Of a stretch of DNA of 64,000 nt, positions 56,361-64,000 are shown piece after piece. Numbering within the stretch: the stretch's first letter is position 1; each line of letters begins with the position of its first letter. The position numbers and the translations under genes are program-made. This stretch comes from Patiria pectinifera (taxonomy: Eukaryota > Echinodermata > Asteroidea > Valvatida > Asterinidae): contig CM057147.1 of NCBI GenBank assembly GCA_029964075.1, positions 23,705,513 through 23,769,512 of the forward strand, given 5' to 3'. Under the pieces are notes generated by a model, which did no database searches, was not told the DNA's origin, and saw only the letters and a program-made list of their open reading frames with translations.

Positions 56361-58129
56361 TGAAGCCCGGGAAGGGACAGGGTGGACATTTTTTTGGAAT
56401 TTGCTAATTCGTTCGCACGAATTCCTAATTCGTTCCCACGAATTCCTAATTCGTTCCCACGAATTGCCAACTCGCTCGCACGAGTTGGTATTTCGTTCCT
56501 CGAATTCCTAATTCGTTCGCACGAATTCTTAATTCGTTCCCACGAATAACTAATTCGTTTGCACGAATTGCTAATTCCTTTGCACGAATTCCTAATTCGT
56601 TCCCACGAATTGCTATTTCGTTCGCATGAATTGCTAACTCGTTCGCACGAATTGCTATTTCGTTCCCACAAATTCTTATTTCGTTCCCACGAATTCCTAA
56701 TTCGTTTGCACGAATTGCTAATTCGCTCGCACGAATTCCTAATTCGTTCGCACGAATTGCTATTTCGTTCACACGAATTACTAATTCGTTCCCACGAATT
56801 ACCAACTCATTCCCACGAATTACTAACGCGTTCCCGGATCCACGAGTTTGATGTATGGGGGACCCCCCCGTGCACCCCCCAGGACTAATTTTCCCAAACT
56901 TTTTTGGGTGCTCTTAGGGTCTTATTTTTCAAGGGGTACGTGCCTTTTAGACCATATTTGCGCCCATCCTGGCAGCCATCTTGAATTTGAAGCATTATAG
57001 GGTCTAAAACATATAACTTACCATTTTATTTATGCTTTTATCACATTACTTGTATATACTTACTTACTTATATGTCTCTTTTCCCCAGTTTTAACTAACT
57101 TTGGCGGCCATATTGGCATCGATTTGTTTTACCGTTAACATCCAAAATGAGTTTTAGGACCCTAAAAGGCACCCAAAAAATTGGCGAAAGTTAGTTCTAG
57201 GGGGTGCACAGGTACAGGGGTCCCCCATACATCTATAACTCGTGGATCCGGGAACACGTTAGTAATTCGTGGGAACGAGTTTGTAATTCGTGCGAACGAA
57301 ATAGCAATTTGTGCGAACGAAATAGCAATGCGTGCGAACGAAATAGAAATTTGTGCATTCATGGGAATTGCAATTCAAGCTAACGAATTGGCAATTCGTG
57401 AGAACGAAATAGCAATTCAGGGGAACAAATTAGCAATGCGTGCTAACAAAATAGCAATTCGTGCGAACGAATTAGTAATTCGTGAGAACGCAAAAGCAAT
57501 TCGTGCAACGAGTTAGCAATTCGTGCGAACGAAATAGCAATTCGTGAGAACGCATTATTAATTTGTGTAAACGAAATAGCAAATCGTGTGAACGAATTAG
57601 CAATTCATGCGAACGAATTAGCAATGCGTGCGAACGAAATAGAAATTTGTGCATTCATGGGAATAGCAATTCAAGCTAACGAATTAGCAATTCGTGAGAA
57701 CAAAATAGCAATTCAGGGGAACGAATTATCAATGCGTGCTAACAAAATAGCAATTCATGCGAACGAATTAGTAATTCGTGAGAACGCAAAAGCAATTCGT
57801 GCAACGAGTTAGCAATTCGTGCGAACGAAATAGCAATTCGTGAGAACGCATTATTAATTTGTGTAAATGAAATAGCAATTCGCGTGAACGAATTAGCAAT
57901 TCGTGCGAACGAAACAGCATTTCGTGCAAACGAATAAGCAATTCGTGTGAACGAATAATTAATTCGTGCGAACGAAATAGCAATTTGTGGGAACGAATAA
58001 TTAATTCGTGTGAACAAAATAGCAATTCGTGGGAACGAATTAGGAATTCATGCGAACGAAATAGCAATTCGTGCGAACGAATTAGCAAATTCCAAAAAAA
58101 GTTTCCACCCTGTCCCTTCCCAGGCTTTA
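56361..58129. mobile_element. foldback (long inverted repeat) element, 1769 bp, arms built of 21-bp repeats
   Basis: The ends are inverted (GAAGCCCGGGAAGGGACAGG on the left, the complement of AAGCCTGGGAAGGGACAGGG on the right), flanked by TA. The left arm (about 56400-56835) is a tandem of 21-bp units of the form AATTCCTAATTCGTTCGCACG. The right arm (57240-58090) is the same family in opposite orientation. The arms face a spacer of about 400 bp whose edges are also inverted (GGATCCACGAGTT, GGGGGTGCAC, CCCTAA). The right arm holds a 296-bp higher-order repeat. Repetitive frames (RSHELLI-type 7-mers) are a by-product of the 21-bp period. It interrupts a spacer block of the array. It resembles in design the foldback elements described in sea urchins and flies; no transposase seen. 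Confidence 0.8.
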
Positions 58130-58131
58130 TA

Positions 58132-58590
58132 GTGCCTTAAACTGGATGGTTTCCCAGAAATTAAATTACCAGTTTCTACAGTTTATTTAAGCTGCATTTG
58201 TAGGCCTATGTGTAAAACAAACACAAATAATAGAGATGCATGTACTATTATCAGTCTGGTATTTGAGTTAATCTGTCATTCTGATACTAATCAATGACTT
58301 GTAATGTTTTGAAGTTTTTTTTTTATGGACTTTGTAATCAATCAAAGAATGAATTATATGAATGGCTCTGTTAAGTCTGCATTCATTCATCACAAACTAA
58401 CAAGTTTGTCAGTTCAACAAAGCTGCACATGCATTTCATATCAAACTGAACCGTCAATCCACCAATTAAAACAAAAAGGAAAACAATGTGTTGCAATGAG
58501 CAAAAATTGACTAAATCACATAAATGGGATTATACACTTAGCTGACCGGGAAAAATAACAAACGTCTTCAACAAGTAAAAGAATGCAAAA
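58132..58590. other. non-coding sequence between the foldback element and TRMT2A exon 1
   Basis: Weak continuation of the array spacer (TTTACAGTTTATTTAAGC, AATAATAGAGATGCATGTACTATTATCA-like text). No gene seen. Confidence 0.4.
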
Positions 58591-58594
58591 TCAC

Positions 58595-58775
58595 CTTTGG
58601 ATTTGTCCTCCTTATCTTCATTGGGAATAGCATCCATAGTGATGGCCACATCTGTTGGCATCTTGACAACATCACCCTCCGTAACTGTGGTTGACGTTAC
58701 CTCCCCAGTTGGGACATCATCAGAAGTTGGTCCCTGCTTCTCATCCATTTTGGTGAATGTTGGACCAAAGTCACA
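58595..58775 (-). CDS. TRMT2A: probable first coding exon of TRMT2A
   Basis: Minus-strand open stretch ending at an AAAG|GTGATT donor. An ATG at 58746-58748 has a strong context (AAAATGG) and opens MDEKQGPTSDDVPTGEV, a Thr/Asp/Glu-rich, low-complexity N-terminus like that preceding the RRM in vertebrate TRMT2A. From the ATG it gives 51 codons plus one base, exactly the phase needed by the RRM-opening exons (8128, 35121, 48492). An acceptor-like TTCCAG at 58776 suggests that a 5' UTR exon may be spliced to it. Identity rests on phase and position more than on sequence, which is too biased to be diagnostic. Confidence 0.5.
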
Positions 58776-58801
58776 CTGGAAATATAAAGAAATTGCACAT
58801 G

Positions 58802-59070
58802 AGGCCAAAAAAAAATAATAGTTCTGCATCCGATTACATGGCATTCTAAAATAGGGTAGGTAGGTAGGGAATTTTTATTTTTTTTTGCCAATTTTTGTGT
58901 GTGTACAATCACATGGAGGCGTCTGGGTGTACTCAAGGGTAAAACTTAGAAATTGATGGTTTTGGGTGTTTTTTTTCTCATTTTGCCCATACCAAAAAAA
59001 TAGGGTAGGGGCTGTCAGAATAGGGTGGGTAGGGAAACTGGAAGCAGAACTATTATTTTTTTTTGGGCCT
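58802..59070. mobile_element. small MITE with 26-bp terminal inverted repeats
   Basis: The left end AGGCC followed by A-run and TAATAGTTCTGC is matched by the inverted sequence at 59044-59070. Internal sequence contains direct repeats of ATAGGGTAGGTAGG. No target duplication resolved. Confidence 0.65.
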
Positions 59071-59091
59071 AAAGCAAAACATACTGGAAGC

Positions 59092-59334
59092 CATGACCAG
59101 TGGGATATCTAGGGGGAGGGGGCGGCAGGGAGCAACTTACCCCCTCAAACAAATTAAATTTGTTCATTTTTTTTAATCCAAGAATCCCCAGAGTGATACC
59201 AGAGTGCCCTCCACATTAACAAACCGCGCAACAATTCAGATGCAGTCTTTTGGAGAAAAAAAATCCTTCTATGCCCTACCCACCCCTCCCCCCCCCCCAA
59301 AAAAAAAGCCTGGATATGACACTGGTCATGACCA
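59092..59334. mobile_element. small MITE-like element with 22-bp inverted ends
   Basis: CATGACCAGTGGGATATCTA on the left and the complement of CATGACCAGTGTCATATCCA on the right. G/C runs inside; no ORF. Confidence 0.5.
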
Positions 59335-59383
59335 TCAAATGACTGACAGTTCTGAACGTAAGACATCTAGCGTTAGCAGGCCC

Positions 59384-59544
59384 TTGCCCGGTTTGTTTAC
59401 CCAAGAATAATTTTGATAGTCCCACTAACTGATCATAGTACCACTAACATACTAGTACGACAGACCAACATCCCAAATGTCAAAAAAAGAGTTCTAGCGC
59501 CCCAGTTAGTGGGACTACCTTTTTTGATATTCTAAACCGGGCAA
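59384..59544. mobile_element. 161-bp MITE with long inverted repeats
   Basis: TTGCCCGGTTT and AGTCCCACTAACTG occur in both arms in opposite orientation, covering most of the element. No ORF. Confidence 0.6.
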
Positions 59545-59650
59545 TTTGTGCACAGATATAAGTGGAAACAGTAAATACTTTCACTTCTTCTTTCCCATTT
59601 CTAACATTTTTCTTTTCACACATTGTTGCATTGGTAATTTGAAATTAGTA

Positions 59651-59740
59651 TTAGGCCAGTAAAAATTAATTTTTCAGTTTTCATCACCGCCTGGCCCGAT
59701 TTTCACATCCGCCCTGATTTTTTTTTATATTTTAGATAAT
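59651..59740. repeat. one-ended relative of the Harbinger-type MITE
   Basis: Begins TTAGGCCAGTAAAAATTAAT and continues TTTTCAGTTTTCATCACC, parallel to the left end of the element at 55746. No partner end found. Confidence 0.4.
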
Positions 59741-60173
59741 TCTTTGTTTTTTTAAGTGTGGATTTTCTCAAATAAACTGTATTTTTTCTGACAAATTTCT
59801 CACAAATCCTAAGGCGACTCCGTTTTGGCGCCTATAAATGCATGCGGCATGCATAAGGATTAACAATGCCATTACGATACGTGGGCACAGGTTCCCACTG
59901 CTTGACATTCGAACGATAATGAAAGGGGTGGGAGCCAGCCTGATACAAATGTCCGAATTTCTTTATTTGGATGTGACATATGTAATAATAATGTACTATA
60001 AATTATAAAGTATAAGTTCCCCTCCCAACTGATTTTGTTGTTTTCTGAAAAAAAAAGGCGTGGCTTTGCATTATTTCTGGAATCAGAAGGATTCCAGTTA
60101 AGTAGCTTTGCATCTCCACAACTTTTCACGAATTACTTAATTAGATGCTGCCCGGCCATGCTTAAAAAATATT

Positions 60174-61094
60174 GGTAGTGGATATTTTGCCGGAGGTAAC
60201 GCCGGCAAACTAACGTTTACTAAAGGTTTGCCGGCGGCAATCCATATCAACAGAGGGCACTGTACTCTTTAAGATAGGGCCGAATTATAATATGTATTAA
60301 ATTCCCACCAAAGTTGTGTAGCACAATCGGTGCAGTGGATAAGCAATTGCTCTAGTGAGTGGGATGTCCTGAGTTCGAATCCTGATTCTTGCCACATTTT
60401 TAAGGTTTTTTTTTTGGCAGTGGATATTTTGCCGGAGACGGCAAACCTTTAGTAAACGTTAGTTTGCCGGATATGCACTGAACATGCGCAGTTACTGTGT
60501 TTTTGTACTTAAACATTTTCCGGTGACAAATTTTAGTCTGGCTCCATGCCAATATTATCGTTGTAACCTCGTATTCACAAGATGGGATTCAGACCATTTT
60601 ATAATTTCGGACTTTATTTCCCTTTTAAAAAAAATCCTCCAGAGCCACAAATCTGAAAAGAAAATGTAATACTCTGCAATAAAATGTTTGAGACATATTA
60701 AAATAATAAAAGAAGGAAATTTTTGGTTATTTGGGGATGGAAAAAAAACTAAAAATGTGCAGCGATCGCGGATTCGAACCGGAGTCATCTCACTAGCGCT
60801 TTTTTTGTAACACACTACCCAACGTGCTGCAACAACTTTTGGTGGGAATTAAATACATCTTATAATATTACATTTTTTTTAGATTTTTTGGCTCTCTGGA
60901 TTTTTTTTTAAAGGAAATAAAGTCTGACCCATGAATAATCTTGTGAATACGAGGTTATTGCATGGGGACCAAAGACTAAAATTTGTCGAAATGAATGTTT
61001 AAAAAAAAAAAAAAAAAAGTAACATGTTGTTCAGTGCAGTGCAATATAACTAAACTACTGAAGGTTTGCCGTCTCCGGCAAAATATCCACAGCC
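60174..61094. mobile_element. nested inverted-repeat structure with two opposed tRNA-like segments
   Basis: The outer arms 60416-60660 and 60880-61094 are inverted (GGATATTTTGCCGGAGACGG; CCTCGTATTCACAAGAT; GACTTTATTTCC). A second, perfect 29-bp inverted pair lies at 60204-60232 and 60440-60468 (GGCAAACTAACGTTTACTAA...). A tRNA-like unit with box B GAGTTCGAATCC lies at 60285-60412 (+); a related one with GGTTCGAATCC lies at 60740-60880 (-). The two share flanks (AAATTCCCACCAAA). Likely a SINE or tRNA-bearing MITE copied in inverted orientation. Confidence 0.6.
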
Positions 61095-61506
61095 AAAAAT
61101 ATTTAAATAGGCCCTAGGCCTAAGCGCAGTGCCGGTCTACCAAAAAAAAAAATCGACTGATACTGACGTAAGAAAATGACACTGTCGTCTGTTGAGCCAA
61201 ACACGGTTTTTGAAGTCCTGCAATGCATATCGTCCGTCGCATGCATGTACTGTACTAATGCGATACAAGAACCACGTGTTTATGTTGTTGAATGCTGCCC
61301 TCATGCGGCGTTCGATTGGCATGCAAGCTCTTTCGAAACCTCGGCCTCCAGCTTCGGCTTCATTATCATGAAAATGCTAATTTAACCGGCATCCTTTTTA
61401 AACGTGCCGTATGCATCTCCCAAAAGTGCACAAAAATAGTATTTAACATGATCCAAACCGCATACGCAAAGTCCATGCTATCTATATCTAGTGAATTGTG
61501 CGATCA

Positions 61507-61526
61507 CCACAGACATATGTCTGTGG
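61507..61526. repeat. perfect 20-bp palindrome
   Basis: CCACAGACATATGTCTGTGG, extended by near-matching CGATCA/GCGATC flanks. No neighbouring gene explains it. Confidence 0.7.
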
Positions 61527-61546
61527 CGATCACGACATTATAGGAT

Positions 61547-62005
61547 GCAGACCAGTAAATCGGTCCGAAATTGCCTACGCCGGCCAAATCACGATTTGCA
61601 TGCCCAAAATCTTCAGTATTTGAGCATGCTGTGGGCAATGAACTTGAGGGTTTGTAAAAGATATGGGTGGAAGCCGTGCACAGGACTGGGAGCTTGCAGT
61701 TTTGTGTAATTTGGATGTAATTTGGACCCTAAAAGCGCTCTATTTTGCAATGGAGTGTAGGCATCGTTTTTCAAAATGGCGATGGGCTTCAGGACTATTT
61801 TCAGGGGTGATCATCTTCAGATGGAAATTTCTCCTAAAAGTCATCAGTTGACCCCCGAAAATTGAAAAGAAAATGAAAGATGATGACATAAGCTTTAATT
61901 TGATGTGTGTCTCGAATACCTTGGAGAGTTGTGAGTATTTTCCCCGAATTTCTGAAGTGGGAGCATTTACCATTGGGGTCTATGGAAGTTTATTTACTGG
62001 TCTGC
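61547..62005. mobile_element. MITE-like element of about 460 bp
   Basis: Inverted ends GCAGACCAGTAAAT / complement of GCAGACCAGTAAAT. No ORF with family resemblance and no clear target duplication. Confidence 0.5.
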
Positions 62006-62299
62006 TGCCATCAATGTTGTAGCGCCGCCCTCTGTCGACTGAGTATTATTATTCATTAACCAAACTTCTGACCAATCAGAGCAGACGGTGCCTCTTTGGT
62101 AGATGTCGTGCAGTATGCTTTCTTTGTGTGTTCCTCTTCATTTTGCGACAGATAACCCCAAAATGCCTCCAACCCTGCTTTCCAGAGAGGGGAAAACCAT
62201 GTGCACGTGTGCAAGTCCACAAAGCAGCAGCGTATCCAGCTTTTGATGTTCTAACATCATTAAAATGAAGTTTATCAGATGCATCCTAGTGTCGTGCTT

Positions 62300-62930
62300 A
62301 TGAACATCAGTGATCAAAGGCCGGATCCAGAGCACACATTTGTGGATTTTTATTTGGCTTTTTTTTGTTGGGGGGGGGGGGGTTTGTTGCCGAAAAGTGG
62401 GTCCAAAAATTTCCGCCCCAAATTTAATCTGAAAAGCAAGGGGAGGGCAAGGGCAGATCCAGAACACAATTTTTTTTGGGGGGGGGCCCAAAAAAATTTT
62501 GGTAAAATTTTGGTCCCCTCAAAAAGTGGGTCAAAAAAATTACGGCGTGGGCTTCGGGGCCCGCTTAAGAGCCCCGAAAAAAAATGTATTCTAGATGCTC
62601 TGTGGTGCGATCTGTGGCAATTTCTGACCACTTTAACCAATTTTTTTTTGAGGAAAATATGGTGGTGTACTCATTGCCGGCCTTTATTGCGATGTCACAT
62701 ATTAAAAATTGTTTTCGTTTTGGGCGGGCCATGGCCCCCTTTGGCCCCCCCCCCCGGATCCGCCCATGGGGGAGGGGTGTCAATTGCTTTTGTTGAGTTT
62801 TGTAGGTAATGCATCCAATGGCTAGTACCTTTTTGCGGCGTTACTAAAAAAGAAAATTGGTGTTTTTTTGTTGGAGGGGCATGGTCCCCGTTCCCCCCTC
62901 CTGGATCCGCCGTTGCAGTGCTCCTTACAA
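62300..62930. repeat. cluster of G/C-run and GGATCC-containing repeats
   Basis: Repeated GGATCCAG/GGATCCGCC motifs next to runs of G or C (62325, 62450, 62757, 62907), typical of short invertebrate repeats that translate as Gly/Pro-rich ORFs. At 62588-62636 lies a piece also found in the array spacers (TGCTCTGTGGTGC). No gene seen. Confidence 0.45.
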
Positions 62931-63425
62931 AAAAAACCCCAGATTTTATATTGAAAAGGAAATGTATACTTTTTTCAGAGCACACATAATATTTATGGAG
63001 ATCATATAAAGATATGTGTTGAATTTGACGTATAGCAGAGTGATCTTTAAAACTAAAACTGATAATTAATCTTAAGCATTTTGTTCTGAATAACGAACAA
63101 TTTATCAAGCTAGGTTTTGTGTTTCCCCATAGGTATACAGATTGGAGATGAGACAATGATAACGGAACCAAGGTTGCGAGAAATTAATGTGAGGACTTTC
63201 CAACAATTATTTCTCCACGTTAACTTAACAATGATTTCTCCAGGTAATTAACTTATTAATAATGACACCCGAAACTATTGAATCAACCTGTTCAGTTAGA
63301 GTACTGTTGAAACGAATCCGAATGTTTTTATCCACACTTTGATTCGTAGAAGCTGTATGTGTTTTCTTTAAATTCAAGATAACTTGTTTCTCGCAAACCT
63401 TAGTTATCTCTTAGTTTATAGTCAT
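62931..63425. other. unassigned non-coding sequence
   Basis: AT-rich; no gene, repeat or motif that I can support. Confidence 0.4.
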
Positions 63426-63429
63426 CTCT

Positions 63430-63900
63430 TGATGAAGTTAACAGCCTCGCTTCAATTTTTGGCACTACATCATCTGCAAATAAGATGAACGTCAGAAGTC
63501 GGGTAGAATATCTTAAATATCAGTAAGAAACAAGATGGGCCCTAGAATGGACCGATCCAGTAAGCCTCTCCCACTGCATTTTCCAGCCGCGCGCATCATA
63601 CGCGCGTGCACGCATGTCGGACTTTTGAGCACGCAATGTCGGACATAAATCACGGCTGTGATTGGTCAGAATACCATGGGGCGGGGCTCACTGGATTGAT
63701 TAGTAAATGGTCTTTACTGACAATTTTCCCCCCTATTTTTAAAGTAATGATCTTCAATCAACACGAGTGACTGACACCACTTGTTTTTAGTTTATCTCAG
63801 AATATCGTGATCTGTTGTATCAAATGCCTTATTAATGCTCCAGAAAAATGCCAAATGAAATAATGTACAAATTAAGTTTGTACAATCAAGGTAAGATTAA
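63430..63900 (-). mobile_element. non-LTR retrotransposon (LINE) reverse-transcriptase relic
   Basis: On the minus strand, pieces of reverse transcriptase appear in the right order: INKAFDTTDHDIL (motif A type, LSKAFDTVDHDIL in active elements), ILGPILFL, then LTFILFADDVV (catalytic FADD). They are in different frames with stops between them, and the spacing is shortened, so this is a dead fragment of a CR1/Jockey-like LINE. A small element (63557-63694) is inserted between the first and second motifs. Confidence 0.7.
63557..63694. mobile_element. 138-bp MITE inserted into the LINE relic
   Basis: Inverted ends CCAGTAAGCCTCTCCCA and the complement of CCAGTGAGCCCCGCCCC; the interior carries CGCGCGC-rich palindromes. 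It separates two reverse-transcriptase motifs of the surrounding LINE. Confidence 0.55.
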
Positions 63901-64000
63901 GTCGAATTTTTTGAACTGGGCCATAATTGAGATTGTGACAGTATTTTCACATCTAGCGTCAATTTTTCAAGCCGGTTTGAGGCTAACCTTTCTAACAATT

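Noticed and set aside
56330-58088. Long repetitive ORFs of RSHELLI or IRANELA type on both strands
   Set aside because: They arise from the 21-bp repeat (7 codons) of the foldback element, are open in several frames at once, and do not resemble a protein domain.
62279-62809. Gly/Pro-rich ORFs in the G/C-run cluster
   Set aside because: Typical by-product of short G/C-run repeats; open in several frames on both strands, no domain.
1-64000. CRISPR arrays, bacterial operons or ribosomal RNA
   Set aside because: No repeat-spacer pattern, ribosome-binding-site-led gene clusters or rRNA signatures; the window is eukaryotic.

Overview
This window looks like draft nuclear DNA from a marine invertebrate, most likely a deuterostome and perhaps an echinoderm. 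The reasons are AT-rich intergenic DNA, spliced exons with GT/AG borders, TATA-box promoters and AATAAA signals, many short inverted-repeat transposons, a LINE relic and a tandem array of single-exon GPCR genes. Lineage-specific arrays of that kind are known from sea urchins. The species is an inference and I could not test it.

Main content (about 0.7-55.6 kb): a tandem array of seven closely related, apparently intronless rhodopsin-like (class A) GPCR genes, all on the + strand, starting at 5624, 12628, 25626 (frame-disrupted), 32612, 41495, 45980 and 53720. Each has the same TATA box about 98-100 bp before the start codon and an upstream ORF that overlaps the start. Each encodes about 476-492 residues: a short N-terminus, seven membrane segments, a Cys-rich helix 8 and a long tail of roughly 34-residue repeats. 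Intracellular loops and tail are nearly invariant, while the N-terminus and extracellular loops differ.

Interleaved on the opposite strand are exons that I recognise as the N-terminal half of TRMT2A (tRNA uracil-5-methyltransferase homolog A). There are a likely first exon (58.6 kb), six copies of the exon that opens the RRM domain, one copy each of the next three exons (40.5, 39.0 and 38.7 kb), and six copies of the exon that leads into the methyltransferase domain. Exon phases join consistently. The simplest history is that a GPCR gene sat inside a TRMT2A intron and the cassette 'TRMT2A exon - GPCR - TRMT2A exon' was then amplified. The catalytic domain is not in the window and would lie beyond the left edge.

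Layout: units 1 and 2 (1-17586), a 500-base N gap, units 3 and 4 (18087-37760; unit 1 is offset from unit 3 by about 20.0 kb), unit 5 (37.8-51 kb; TRMT2A exons plus two GPCRs), unit 7 (52.4-55.6 kb), then a transposon-rich right flank. That flank holds a PIF/Harbinger-type MITE, a 1.77-kb foldback element built of 21-bp repeats, TRMT2A exon 1, several small MITEs, a nested tRNA-like inverted-repeat structure and a LINE reverse-transcriptase relic. A non-autonomous hAT element fills the same site in units 1 and 3 and is absent from units 2, 4 and 5.

The stretch of about 14.5-22.2 kb around the gap carries many small indels relative to its paralogous copies and may be low-quality consensus, so reading-frame breaks there deserve caution.
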